Shown: positions 30,509 through 40,110 of the stretch, one piece after another | Position numbering within the stretch: position 1 is the first letter of the stretch | Layout: each line of letters starts with the position of its first letter | From: Luteimonas abyssi | Lineage (GTDB): Bacteria; Pseudomonadota; Gammaproteobacteria; Xanthomonadales; Xanthomonadaceae | Assembly (NCBI RefSeq): GCF_001482195.1 | Contig: NZ_KQ759763.1 | Location: forward strand, 3,226,024-3,290,023 | Reading direction: 5' to 3' | DNA: 64,000 nt | Position numbers and translations under genes: made by a program | The notes under the pieces: generated by a model | The model's database searches: none | What the model was told of the DNA's origin: nothing | Seen by the model: only the letters and a program-made list of their open reading frames with translations

Positions 30509-33136
30509 ATGAACACACCACGTCATCGGCTTCCGCCGTTGCGACTGGCGCTCACGCCGCTGGCCCTGTCCGTCATGGCGTTCACCGCCGCGGCGCAGGA
30601 AGCCCCCGAGCGCCGCGACGACGCCACCACCCTCGACGCGGTGATCGTCACCGTCGAACGGCGGGAACAGGACCTGCAGAAATACGCCGGCACCGCCCAG
30701 GCGATCTCCGCCGAGGACACCCGCGCGCTCGGCATCAACAACGAGCTGCGCAACATCCAGGCCGTGGTCCCCGGCCTGAGCATGGCCAACCAGGAAGGCA
30801 ACCTGGAGATCTTCATCCGCGGCGTGGGCTCGGCCAACAACACCGAACTCGGCGATCCCGGTGCCGCGCCGCACATCAACGGCGCCTACATCGCCCGCCC
30901 GCGCGGCCTGGGCGGCATGTTCTACGACATCGAGCGCGTGGAGATCAACAAGGGCCCGCAGGGCACGTTGCGCGGGCGCAACGCATTGGCCGGCTCGCTC
31001 AACATCGTGACCAAGCGGCCGGATCTCGAGGCCTTCGGCGGCTACGCCCAGATCGAGGCCGGCAACCGCGACCACCGCGCCGGCGAGTTCGCGCTGAATT
31101 TCCCGCTCGGCGGCTGGGCCGCGCTGCGGCTGGCCGGCTACGCGGTGGAGAAGGACAGTTCGTTCCGCAACGCCGGCGCCGACCAGACCCTGGACCCGGC
31201 CGGCATCCAGGACGAAAAGGGCGGACGCATCTCCTTCCTGTACGAGCCCGACGACCGGCTGAGCGTGTTCGCCATGGCCGACGTGGGCAAGGAAGGCGGC
31301 ACCGGCTATCCCGGCGCCAACATCTTCACCGCGGCCGAGGCGGGCTTCTCGCCCGACGACCTCGACCTGCGCGACGTGGTCTACCGCGGGCCGCAGGGCG
31401 AGCTCGACAGCACCAACTGGGGCGCGCTGGCCAACATCTCCTACGATTTCGGCGCCGTGGTGGCCGAGTACAACACCAGCTACCGCGACGTGGACTACCG
31501 GCAGACCAACGCCGCCAGCGAAGGCATCCTGTGGCCGGGCCGCGACGTCAGCCCGCGCGGGCCGGGCAACCCCGACGGAATCGACTACGACAATTTCTCC
31601 ACCCAGTACTGGCTGACGCTGTCGCAATCGAGCACCCACGAACTGCGCCTGTCCTCCTCGGGCGAGGGACGCTTCCACTGGACCGGCGGCGCGTTCCACT
31701 TCAACGAAGACCAGCAGGTCGGCTACCTGTCGCTGGCCGACAAGGGCACCTGGTTCTCCGGCACCGAGTTCACCATGCCCAAGGTCAACGGCCGCTCCAC
31801 CGCGCTGTTCGCCGACGGCACCTTCGACCTCAACGACCGCACCCGCCTCAAGGCCGGCATCCGCCGCACGCGCGAGGCCAAGTCCCGTTACGGCATCGGC
31901 GGCAACTGGGCGCTCGGCCTGCCCGGCCAGGGCGGCGACTTCGCCACACGGCTGGGCACCGAAGGCTTCGTACCGGCCTTCATGAAGCGTCCCAACTTCG
32001 ACGTGACCGGCCTCACCTCGCAAGCCGACATGGCGCGATTCCTGCTGGAGGGCATCCTGCAGCACGGCGCCCGCGACACCATCGCCGACCAGATCGGCGC
32101 GGTGCCCGGCGGCGGCGACTTCGGTTGCGTCGACCGCCCCGACATCGGCGGCGACACCATCGATTGCCCCTACCAGTCCTGGGTGCAGGTCAACTCGATT
32201 CCCTCGCAGCAGTTCGGCGAGAGCCGGTTCCAGTTCACCGACTGGCGCACCGGCATCGAGTTCGACCGCACCGACGACCACATGCTCTACGCCACCGTGT
32301 CCACCGGCCACAAGGCAGGCGGTTTCAACGACACCTTCGACGTCAACGTGATCCCGGAGACGTTCGAGCCGGAGTCGATCACCGCCTGGGAGATCGGCAG
32401 CAAGCTCAGCCACCGCTGGTTCGGGCGGCCCGGCACCTTCAATCTCAGCGCGTTCTATTACGACTACGACGACCAGGTGTTCCAGGACCTGGCGGTGATC
32501 TCGCTCAACCCCGACGGCGAGCCGGCGGGTTACTCGCTGGTCAACCGCAACATCGGCCGCTCGACGATCTACGGCGTCGAGGCCGAGAGCGTGACCCGGT
32601 TCGGCGCCGGCTTCATGCTGCACCTCAACGCCTTGGTGCTCGACAGCGAGATCAAGGAAGGCACGGTCGGTGATGTGCGCAGCCAGAACTACGACGCCGG
32701 CGGCGTGACCTCGCTGATCGACCTGTCCGGCAACGAGCTGCCGTTGACCTCGCGTTTCACCGGCAACGTACGCCTGCAGCACACCAGCGAACTGCCCTTC
32801 GGCACCCTCGACTGGCAGCTGCTGGCCTCGTACCGGTCGGCGTTCTACCTGACTCAGTTCAACGACCGCGACGTGGTCTACGTCGACCAGGCCGGCGATT
32901 TCGTCCGCCAGGAGGATGCGGCCACCGCCGGCTTCCCCGACCGCCAGCGCGGCGAGGTGACGCTCAACGCGGGCATCGGCATCACCTCGCTCGACGGGCG
33001 CTGGCGCTACGAGCTCTACGGCAGCAACCTGCTCGACAACGACGTGTCGCAGAAGGCGCTGGTGGGCTCGCGGCTCAACATCCGCTTCCTCAACGATGCA
33101 CGCAGTTACGGGGCGCGACTGCGCTACCAGTTCTGA
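30509..33136 (+). CDS. TonB-dependent outer-membrane receptor 1
   Basis: The 875-residue protein has a signal peptide (cleavage near AAAQ, residue 30) and a TonB-box-like segment (TLDAVIVTVERREQDLQK, about 41-58). The plug domain follows (about 60-170, with IFIRGVGS and RVEINKGPQGTLRGRN), then a 22-strand-type barrel ending in the terminal aromatic LRYQF. It imports a bulky ligand across the outer membrane with energy from TonB. GGGGAGGG at 30498-30505 is a strong ribosome-binding site. The LacI-type operator at its promoter ties it to the GH3/symporter locus, so an oligosaccharide or aryl-glucoside substrate is inferred rather than iron. Confidence 0.92.
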   Translation: MNTPRHRLPPLRLALTPLALSVMAFTAAAQEAPERRDDATTLDAVIVTVERREQDLQKYAGTAQAISAEDTRALGINNELRNIQAVVPGLSMANQEGNLEIFIRGVGSANNTELGDPGAAPHINGAYIARPRGLGGMFYDIERVEINKGPQGTLRGRNALAGSLNIVTKRPDLEAFGGYAQIEAGNRDHRAGEFALNFPLGGWAALRLAGYAVEKDSSFRNAGADQTLDPAGIQDEKGGRISFLYEPDDRLSVFAMADVGKEGGTGYPGANIFTAAEAGFSPDDLDLRDVVYRGPQGELDSTNWGALANISYDFGAVVAEYNTSYRDVDYRQTNAASEGILWPGRDVSPRGPGNPDGIDYDNFSTQYWLTLSQSSTHELRLSSSGEGRFHWTGGAFHFNEDQQVGYLSLADKGTWFSGTEFTMPKVNGRSTALFADGTFDLNDRTRLKAGIRRTREAKSRYGIGGNWALGLPGQGGDFATRLGTEGFVPAFMKRPNFDVTGLTSQADMARFLLEGILQHGARDTIADQIGAVPGGGDFGCVDRPDIGGDTIDCPYQSWVQVNSIPSQQFGESRFQFTDWRTGIEFDRTDDHMLYATVSTGHKAGGFNDTFDVNVIPETFEPESITAWEIGSKLSHRWFGRPGTFNLSAFYYDYDDQVFQDLAVISLNPDGEPAGYSLVNRNIGRSTIYGVEAESVTRFGAGFMLHLNALVLDSEIKEGTVGDVRSQNYDAGGVTSLIDLSGNELPLTSRFTGNVRLQHTSELPFGTLDWQLLASYRSAFYLTQFNDRDVVYVDQAGDFVRQEDAATAGFPDRQRGEVTLNAGIGITSLDGRWRYELYGSNLLDNDVSQKALVGSRLNIRFLNDARSYGARLRYQF

Positions 33137-33144
33137 CCGGGCAG

Positions 33145-33172
33145 CCCGGCCGCGTCTTCCCGACCGGCCGGG
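33145..33172 (+). repeat. Hairpin after TonB receptor 1
   Basis: Perfect 8-bp arms (cccggccg, 33145-33152; cggccggg, 33165-33172) around a 12-nt loop, 8 bp after the stop codon, with no T-tract. The remainder of 33137-33527 shows no supported gene; 33472-33504 is a local AT-rich island before the next promoter. Confidence 0.4.
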
Positions 33173-33527
33173 CCCGCCACACGGACCGCGAGGCGGCGCG
33201 TCTCCGCACCCGGCATGTCGATGCGGTGCGATCTGCGGGTCCGACGCAGGCGTCTCTCGATGCTCGAGGCTCTCGCACGGACGGTGTCGGTGGGAAGGGT
33301 GACGCAGCGGTGCGGCGGTCCGGAGACGCGCCTCGCGCGCCCTGAACATCGGGCTGGCGGAGTGCGCACCTCCGCTCCACCACGAGGCGGATGTCCAGAC
33401 CGCCGTTCGGGGCGCTGGCGAGCGCGACGAGGACGCCGAACGGCGCGCGGGCGCTGCTGCGACGCAGCACGGAATTCATGAAAACTTCATTAAAACAGTG
33501 ACTTTGCGTCGGCCCTGTCCAGCCAAT

Positions 33528-33556
33528 TTGACAACGCTGTCATGTTGCCCTGGAAT
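33528..33556 (+). promoter_or_regulatory. Promoter of TonB receptor 2
   Basis: A perfect -35 TTGACA (33528-33533), 17-bp spacer and TGGAAT (33551-33556). An operator-like palindrome overlaps the -35, exactly as in receptor 1. Confidence 0.6.
33529..33542 (+). promoter_or_regulatory. LacI-type operator, site 2
   Basis: TGACAACGCTGTCA is identical to the site at 42873 and differs from site 1 at one base. It starts one base inside the -35 box. Confidence 0.75.
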
Positions 33557-33619
33557 CTGCCGCGCACGGCCGGATGGCCCAACCAGAAAACCCGAGCTTT
33601 TCCCTGGGGAGGGACTTAC

Positions 33620-36600
33620 ATGACGTACCACGTACCACGTCGGCGGCTGCTCGCCTCCGCCCTGCTGATCGCACTCGCCCAGCCGGCCCTCGCCCAGGAC
33701 ACCCAGGGCAGCGATCCCGCCGTGCGCACCGGTGCCTCCGAGCCCGAGACCCTCGACACCGTCGTGGTGACCGGCATCCGCGGCAGCCTCACCTCGTCGA
33801 TGAACCTCAAGCGCGACTCGCGCGGCATCGTCGACGGTATCGTGGCCGAGGACATCGGCAAGTTCCCCGACACCAACCTGGCCGAATCGCTGCAGCGCAT
33901 CTCCGGCGTCTCGATCGACCGCACCGCCAGCGGCGAAGGCTCGCGCATCACCGTGCGCGGCGTCGGCCCGGACTTCAACCTGGTGCTTCTGAACGGCCGC
34001 CAGATGCCGGCGGCCAATCTCGGCCCGGGCGGCGGCGGTATTTCCAACTCGCGCGCGTTCGATTTCGCCAACCTCGCTTCCGAGTCGGTCTCGGAGATCG
34101 AGGTGTTCAAGACCAGCCGCGCCGAAACCCCCACCGGCGGCATCGGCGCGACCGTCAACATCAAGACCGCGCGCCCGTTCGACAACCCGGGCCCGCAGGC
34201 GACGATCGGCCTGAAGGGTGTACACGACACCTCGGTCGACAACCTGCCCGACGCGTACTCGGGCGACTCCTGGACGCCGGAGGTCTCCGGCCTGTTCAGC
34301 AATACCTACGCTGACGGCCGTTTCGGCATTGCGTTGAGCGGCAGCTACCAGGACCGCGACTCGGGCTTCAGCCAGGCTTCGGTTGGCGAGGGCTGGGCAC
34401 AGTTTCGTGGTGACACCGATTCGAACACCAGCCTGCCGCTGCCTGGGCAGCCCGGCTACGACCGCATCACCAATCGCCCAGGGCCCGACACCATCTACGG
34501 CCGCCCGCAGAACACCGGTTACAGCGTCAATGGTGTGCAGCGCCAGCGCACCAACGGGCAGCTGGCCCTGCAGTGGGCGCCGACCGACAACGTGACCACC
34601 ACGCTGGATTACACCTACGCCGAGAACAAGGTGCAGCAGCAGCGCAACGAGCTGTCGGTGTGGTTCAACTACGGCCCCGGCGACAGTTCTTGGACCGATG
34701 GACCGATCGCCGGCCCCATCGAGTATTCTGAGGATGTCGCGCTCGATGCCAATGGCAATCCGGTCTACGGCGACATCGCCATGGGCGGCGCGAAGCTGGC
34801 GACCAAGAGCGAACTGAAATCGGTCGGCTTCAACGTGGAGTGGGAAGTCAACGACGCGCTGTCGATGGCGTTCGATTACCACAATTCGCGTGCAGAGTCG
34901 CAGCCCGACAGCCCCTATGGCTCGGCCGGCGTGCTCGGGACCGCGGTTTTTCAGCGTGGCCGCACTAGCGTGGACTACAGCGGCGACCTGCCGATTCTCA
35001 CCATCGAGCTGCCACCGGGCGTCGACTCGATCGACCCCTCCCAGGCCGTGGTCACCGGTTCGGTCTTCCAGAACAGTTACAACCGCTCGGAGGTCGAACA
35101 GTTCCAGGCCAGCGGCCGGTTCCAATTTGAGAACTACTCCAGCCTCGACTTCGGTATCTCGACCGCCGAAGTCAACAACCGTAGTGCCGCGGCCGTCATG
35201 CAGCGCGACACCTGGGGCGGCCTGGGCAGCCCAGGCGATTACGACGACGACATCTTTTATTCCGACAACATGGGGCGCTACTTCGACGCCTTCCGTGGCC
35301 ACAACGATCCACGCTTCACCGACCAGTTCCTGATGTTCGACTTCGAGCGTCTGCGGCAGCGTGCGGCGGAAATCGCGGGCAATGACGGGTTCTATCGCGC
35401 GCCGACCGATTTCACCGACGACCTGCGGACTCGCGAACGGACCAACTCGGCCTTCGTGCAGTGGAACAACCAGTTCGACTGGGGCCTGCCCGTGAACGTA
35501 TCGGTCGGCGTCCGTTACGAGGAGACCGACGTCCGGTCTTCTGCGCTCGTGCGTGAAGCTACCGGTATTTCTTGGAATTCGGTCAACGAACTCAACGTCC
35601 TTTACGCCGACGAGCAGGTCTTCGGCACAGACGGTGGCCGCTACGATCACTTCTTGCCCGCACTCGACGTCAGCGTCGAGGTCCGCGACGACATGGTGCT
35701 GCGCGGCAGCTACAGCCAGACCATCGGCCGGCCCGGCTGGAACCAGATCCGCGGCGGACTGGGTCTCGCCGACATCGTCCGTGTCGACGGCGGCGACGGC
35801 TCGCAAGGCAATCCCGCGCTGCAGCCGCTGAAGTCGGACAACTTCGACCTGTCGTTCGAGTGGTACTACGGCGATGCGAGCTACGTCTCGCTCGGCTACT
35901 TCCGCAAGAACATCCGCAACTTCATCAGCGACACCATCGTCCGTGACACGCCCTACAACCTCAATACGCCGGTAGGCGGCACATACTGGAACAATGCGAT
36001 CTCGTCCGGCACGTGCACGGCCTCGCAGGTTGAGTGCATCCGCGATTACATCTTCGTCAACCACGCCGACGATCCGGGCGTATTCTACGAAGGCCTCAAC
36101 AGTGCCGGCCAGCGCACCGGCCGCATCATCGGCCTGCCGGATGACCCGATTGCCGGTTTCGACATCGTCACCCCGGCCAATCAGCGCTCGGACTCGCTCG
36201 ACGGTTGGGAGTTCAACGTCCAGCACATGTTCGGCGAGAGCGGATTTGGCGTGTATGCCAACTACACCATGGTGGACTCGGGGCTGACCTTCAACGACTT
36301 CGACCTGGGCGACCAGTACCCGATGATCGGCCTGAGCGACTCCGCGAACCTGGTGCTGTTCTACGACAAGTACGACTGGCAGGTGCGTGCGGCGTACAAC
36401 TGGCGCGACGAGTTCCTGTCGGGCATCGGCGGCCAGGGCCCGAATCCGAACTACAACGAGTCGTACGGCCAGCTGGACCTCAGCGTGAGCTATCAGGTCA
36501 ACCCGCGGCTGTCGCTGCTGGCGGAGGCAATCAACCTGACCGACGAGACCCAGCGCGTCCACGCACGCCACACCAACCAGCTGCGCTTCGCCACCCAGAC

Positions 36601-36643
36601 CGGCCCGCGCTACATGGTCGGGCTGCGCTACAACTTCTTCTGA
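33620..36643 (+). CDS. TonB-dependent outer-membrane receptor 2 (TonB-Xanth-Caul type)
   Basis: The 1007-residue receptor has a signal peptide ending near residue 26 (ALAQ/DTQG). The N-terminal region with TLDTVVVTGIRGSLTSS, the segment IVAEDIGKFPDTNLAESLQR and FNLVLLNGRQMP mark the TonB-Xanth-Caul subfamily, whose members are often tied to carbohydrate uptake. The barrel ends GLRYNFF. The start has GGGGAGGG six bases upstream. It heads a run of plus-strand genes (SapC, cupin, halogenase, symporter) with gaps of 94 and 148 bp. Parts of the barrel-coding region (about 34.4-35.6 kb) use more A/T-ending codons than the flanks. Confidence 0.94.
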   Translation: MTYHVPRRRLLASALLIALAQPALAQDTQGSDPAVRTGASEPETLDTVVVTGIRGSLTSSMNLKRDSRGIVDGIVAEDIGKFPDTNLAESLQRISGVSIDRTASGEGSRITVRGVGPDFNLVLLNGRQMPAANLGPGGGGISNSRAFDFANLASESVSEIEVFKTSRAETPTGGIGATVNIKTARPFDNPGPQATIGLKGVHDTSVDNLPDAYSGDSWTPEVSGLFSNTYADGRFGIALSGSYQDRDSGFSQASVGEGWAQFRGDTDSNTSLPLPGQPGYDRITNRPGPDTIYGRPQNTGYSVNGVQRQRTNGQLALQWAPTDNVTTTLDYTYAENKVQQQRNELSVWFNYGPGDSSWTDGPIAGPIEYSEDVALDANGNPVYGDIAMGGAKLATKSELKSVGFNVEWEVNDALSMAFDYHNSRAESQPDSPYGSAGVLGTAVFQRGRTSVDYSGDLPILTIELPPGVDSIDPSQAVVTGSVFQNSYNRSEVEQFQASGRFQFENYSSLDFGISTAEVNNRSAAAVMQRDTWGGLGSPGDYDDDIFYSDNMGRYFDAFRGHNDPRFTDQFLMFDFERLRQRAAEIAGNDGFYRAPTDFTDDLRTRERTNSAFVQWNNQFDWGLPVNVSVGVRYEETDVRSSALVREATGISWNSVNELNVLYADEQVFGTDGGRYDHFLPALDVSVEVRDDMVLRGSYSQTIGRPGWNQIRGGLGLADIVRVDGGDGSQGNPALQPLKSDNFDLSFEWYYGDASYVSLGYFRKNIRNFISDTIVRDTPYNLNTPVGGTYWNNAISSGTCTASQVECIRDYIFVNHADDPGVFYEGLNSAGQRTGRIIGLPDDPIAGFDIVTPANQRSDSLDGWEFNVQHMFGESGFGVYANYTMVDSGLTFNDFDLGDQYPMIGLSDSANLVLFYDKYDWQVRAAYNWRDEFLSGIGGQGPNPNYNESYGQLDLSVSYQVNPRLSLLAEAINLTDETQRVHARHTNQLRFATQTGPRYMVGLRYNFF

Positions 36644-36737
36644 TCCGCCGGCCAGGCCGGACCGGTGCGCGCACCGATCCGGCCCTGCCCTCCACGGACG
36701 CGACCGGCCACGCCGGTCGGCACCGGCGAGGCGACGC

Positions 36738-37439
36738 ATGCCCCAGGGCGTACCGCTCAACAACATCGACCATCGGGATCTCCGGATCGACACCACGCGC
36801 TCGGCCGCCCTCGGCGACGCGACGATGTCGACACCGACGTTTCCCGGCGAATTCCGTCATCTGCAGGCCTGTTACCCCATCGTCTTTCGACGTATTGCGG
36901 ACGGCGGTTTCCAGCCGTTGGCGCTGTTCGGCCTGCGCGAAGGCGACAACCTGTTCCTCGACGCGAACGGTTGGCAGGCGCCCTACATTCCTATGGCGAT
37001 CGAGCGCCAGCCGTTCCTGATCGGCCGCTCGGAGGAATCGCTGACCCTGCACGTCGACATCGACAGTCCCCGCGCAGGCACGAACGGCGAGGCGCTGTTT
37101 CTCGAGCATGGCGGTTCGACCGACTACCTCGAACGCACGCGCTCCCTGCTGCTCGCCCTGTACGACGGCCTGCAGGCCACGCCGGCCTTCGTGGCCGCGC
37201 TGACCGCACACGACCTGCTGGAACCGTTCGTGCTCGACGTGACGCTCGACGACGGCAGCCAGGGCCGCCTGTCAGGATTCCACAGCATCGCCGAAGACCG
37301 CCTGCGCGCACTCGACGGCGACGCGGTGGCGGGGCTGCATGCGGCCGGCCACCTGGAGCCGATCTACATGGCGGTCGCGTCGGTCTCGCGCTTCCGCGAC
37401 CTCATCGACCGGATGAACCGTCGTGTGGCCGCAGGCTGA
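36738..37439 (+). CDS. SapC family protein
   Basis: A 233-residue cytoplasmic-looking protein with the SapC-family core NLFLDANGWQAPYIPMAIER followed by QPFLIG (about residues 75-100), the N-terminal VPLNNIDHRDLRI and a C-terminal basic helix (SRFRDLIDRMNRRV). The name comes from a Campylobacter S-layer gene, but proteins of this family recur beside TonB receptors and flavin halogenases in Xanthomonadales, Caulobacterales and Alteromonadales, with no proven role. It overlaps the next gene by 17 bp, so the two are cotranscribed. Confidence 0.85.
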   Translation: MPQGVPLNNIDHRDLRIDTTRSAALGDATMSTPTFPGEFRHLQACYPIVFRRIADGGFQPLALFGLREGDNLFLDANGWQAPYIPMAIERQPFLIGRSEESLTLHVDIDSPRAGTNGEALFLEHGGSTDYLERTRSLLLALYDGLQATPAFVAALTAHDLLEPFVLDVTLDDGSQGRLSGFHSIAEDRLRALDGDAVAGLHAAGHLEPIYMAVASVSRFRDLIDRMNRRVAAG

Positions 37440-38442
37440 GCCGATTCCGGAGCGGCAGGGCCTCGATCCCGCCGCGCTGCCCGACGCCGTACTGGCCTCG
37501 CCCGAGCCGGTGGTGCTGCGTGGATTGACGGCTGGCTGGCCGCTGGTGCAGGCCGCGCGGACCTCGGATACGGCCGCCGTCGCTTACCTGGAGCGCTTCG
37601 TCCGTCCGCAGGCGCCGCCGGTCGCAGCGACGGTGGGGCCTCCTGAAATCGCCGGTCGCTTCGGCTACGACGCCGCGATGACCGGCTTCAACTTCCGCCG
37701 CGAGCAGGTGCCGCTGCCGGTGGTGTTGAAGACCTTGCTCAAGTACGCCCCGGATCCCGCACCGCCGGCGATCTACGTCGCCTCCACCACGCTCGATACC
37801 TGGCTGCCCGGCCTGCGCGACGAGAACGCGATGCCACTGGGCGAGCGCGATCCGCTGGCGAGCATCTGGATCGGCAACCGCACACGCGTGGCCGCGCACC
37901 AGGACCTGCCGGACAACCTCGCCTGCGTGGCCGCGGGTCGCCGACGGGTCACGCTGTTTCCGCCGGAGCAACTGGCGAACCTCTACATCGGCCCGCTCGA
38001 TCTCACCCCCGCTGGCCAGCCGATCAGCCTGGTCGATTTCGCCGCGCCCGACCTGGAGCGCTTCCCGCGCTTCGCCGAGGCGATGCGGCATGCGCGCACG
38101 GCCGTGCTCGAACCCGGCGACGCGGTGCTGATCCCCAGCCTGTGGTGGCACCACATGGAAGCGCTGGCATCGTTCAACGTGCTGATCAACTACTGGTGGC
38201 GGCGCAGTCCGGCCTGGATGGATTCGCCGATGAACACGCTGATGCTGGCGCTGGCCAGCATCCGCGACCTGCCGGCGCACGAGCGCGCGCACTGGCAGGA
38301 GGTGTTTCGCCATTACGTGTTCGAGCCCGGCCCGGACACCGCCGACCACATTCCAGAAGCCGCGCGTGGCGTGCTCGGCCCCCTCGACGACGACCGCGCG
38401 CGCGCCCTGCGCGCGCGCCTGCTGCAGCGCCTGAACCGGTGA
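37423..38442 (+). CDS. Cupin_8 (JmjC-like) Fe(II)/2-oxoglutarate-type protein
   Basis: A 339-residue protein of the cupin_8 family. The likely iron ligands are visible: HQD in RVAAHQDLPDN (about residues 158-160) and a distal His in LWWHHMEALASFN (about 241-242). The early segment PEPVVLRGLTAGWPLV is typical of JmjC-like hydroxylases. The start is a GTG overlapping sapC; a later start is possible. The halogenase follows within 5 bp. An oxygenase or hydroxylase activity is inferred from the fold; the substrate is unknown. Confidence 0.82.
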   Translation: MWPQAEPIPERQGLDPAALPDAVLASPEPVVLRGLTAGWPLVQAARTSDTAAVAYLERFVRPQAPPVAATVGPPEIAGRFGYDAAMTGFNFRREQVPLPVVLKTLLKYAPDPAPPAIYVASTTLDTWLPGLRDENAMPLGERDPLASIWIGNRTRVAAHQDLPDNLACVAAGRRRVTLFPPEQLANLYIGPLDLTPAGQPISLVDFAAPDLERFPRFAEAMRHARTAVLEPGDAVLIPSLWWHHMEALASFNVLINYWWRRSPAWMDSPMNTLMLALASIRDLPAHERAHWQEVFRHYVFEPGPDTADHIPEAARGVLGPLDDDRARALRARLLQRLNR

Positions 38443-38447
38443 CCGCC

Positions 38448-39962
38448 ATGCCCACGAAGCCCCAGGACGTCCCCGTCGCCCCGAAAGCAATTCGCCGCGT
38501 GGTGGTCGCCGGCGGCGGCACCGCCGGCTGGATGGCCGCGGCGGCGCTGTCGCGCACGCTCGGCAAGCACGTCGAGGTGACCTTGGTCGAGTCCGAGGAG
38601 ATCGGCACGATCGGCGTCGGCGAGGCGACGATCCCGCCGCTGCTGCGCTACCACCAGTTGCTCAAGATCGGCGAGCCGGAGTTCATGGCGGCCACCCAGG
38701 CCACGATCAAGCTCGGCATCAACTTCGAAGGCTGGCGCGTTCCCGACGAGGCCTACTTCCACTCGTTCGGCACCACCGGCCAGGACCACTGGTCGGCCGG
38801 CTTCCAGCACTTCTGGCGCAAGGGCCTCGATCGCGGGCTGGCCAAGGACTACGCCGCCTACAACGTCGAGACCCGCGCGGCGGGCGAACACCGCTTCGCC
38901 CACCTCCCGCGCAACGGCATCAACTACGCGTATCACCTCGACGCCGGCCTGTATGCGCGCTTCCTGCGCACCCTGAGCGAAGCGCACGGCACCCGTCGCG
39001 TGGAAGGGAAGATCGTCGATGTGCGGCTGGATCCCGAACACGGCGACATCGTCTCGCTCCAGCTCGACGGTGGCCGCGAGATCGAAGGCGACCTGTTCAT
39101 CGACTGCACCGGCTTCCGCGCCCTGCTCATCGGCAAGGCCTTGCGCGTGGGCTTCGAGGACTGGTCGCACTGGCTGTTCAACGACAGCGCGTTCGCCGTG
39201 CAGACGCCGTCGATCGGTCCGCCGGTGCCCTACACCCGGGCGATGGCCGGCGAGGCGGGCTGGCAGTGGCGCATTCCGCTGCAGCACCGTGTCGGCAACG
39301 GCATCGTGTTCTCGAGCGCGTACACCGACGACGACAGCGCCCGCCAGGCGCTGCTCGACAATCTCGAGGCTGACCCGGCGACGACGCCTCGGCTGATCCG
39401 CTTCCGACCGGGGCGGCGGCTCAAGTGCTGGCACCGCAACTGCGTGGCGCTTGGACTCGCGGCGAGCTTCATCGAGCCGCTGGAATCCACCACGATCCAC
39501 CTGATGCAGCGCGGCATCATCCGCCTGATCCAGTCGTTCCCGCAGACACTGCAGCAGTCCGACATCGACGAGTACAACCGGCAGTGCGCGGAGGAGATCC
39601 GCCACATCCGCGATTTCGTGGTGCTGCACTTCCACGTCACCGACCGCCGCGACACGCCCTACTGGCGCGCCTGCGCGGACATGGAAGTGCCGGAATCGCT
39701 GCGCCACCGCATCGAGCTGTTCCGCACCACCGGCCGCGTGTTCCACATGCCCGGCGAACTGTTCGCGGAGAACTCCTGGATCCAGGTGATGCTCGGCCAG
39801 GGCATCCTGCCGCAGAGCCATCACCCCATCGCCGACCTGATGGATGACGGCGAGCTCGCGCACTTTCTCGACACCCTGCGGGCCGAGGTGGACCGCACCG
39901 TCGGCCAGCTGCCCGCCCACGTGGACTACCTGCAGCGTTATTGCCCGGCCAAGGCGCCGTGA
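38448..39962 (+). CDS. Flavin-dependent halogenase (tryptophan halogenase family)
   Basis: The 504-residue enzyme carries every hallmark of FADH2-dependent halogenases. The FAD fold is GGGTAG (22-27), the hypohalite-relay lysine is K88 (ATIKLG), WQWRIP spans 272-277, and EPLES at 343-347 holds the Glu/Ser matching PrnA E346/S347. It should therefore be active, chlorinating or brominating an aromatic such as an indole. Relatives near TonB receptors include indole-brominating enzymes (established knowledge). No flavin reductase gene is adjacent. It starts 5 bp after the cupin gene; a GTG at 38439 overlapping that stop is an alternative start. The true substrate is unknown. Confidence 0.9.
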   Translation: MPTKPQDVPVAPKAIRRVVVAGGGTAGWMAAAALSRTLGKHVEVTLVESEEIGTIGVGEATIPPLLRYHQLLKIGEPEFMAATQATIKLGINFEGWRVPDEAYFHSFGTTGQDHWSAGFQHFWRKGLDRGLAKDYAAYNVETRAAGEHRFAHLPRNGINYAYHLDAGLYARFLRTLSEAHGTRRVEGKIVDVRLDPEHGDIVSLQLDGGREIEGDLFIDCTGFRALLIGKALRVGFEDWSHWLFNDSAFAVQTPSIGPPVPYTRAMAGEAGWQWRIPLQHRVGNGIVFSSAYTDDDSARQALLDNLEADPATTPRLIRFRPGRRLKCWHRNCVALGLAASFIEPLESTTIHLMQRGIIRLIQSFPQTLQQSDIDEYNRQCAEEIRHIRDFVVLHFHVTDRRDTPYWRACADMEVPESLRHRIELFRTTGRVFHMPGELFAENSWIQVMLGQGILPQSHHPIADLMDDGELAHFLDTLRAEVDRTVGQLPAHVDYLQRYCPAKAP

Positions 39963-40110
39963 GCATGGCCGTCCGGACGCGGCATGACGCGACCGACCGG
40001 ACCGCCGCACGGTCGCGGTCCGGGCAGGCGCGCGCATCGCGCCTTCAGGCGCCTGCCGCCCGCGGGTCTTCTCCCCATCTTTCCCCTATCCGCACACCTG
40101 GAGCCGCGTA

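Noticed and set aside
38448..39962. Naming the halogenase as a tryptophan 7-halogenase for antibiotic synthesis
   Set aside because: The family features do not fix the substrate, and no antibiotic pathway genes are nearby.
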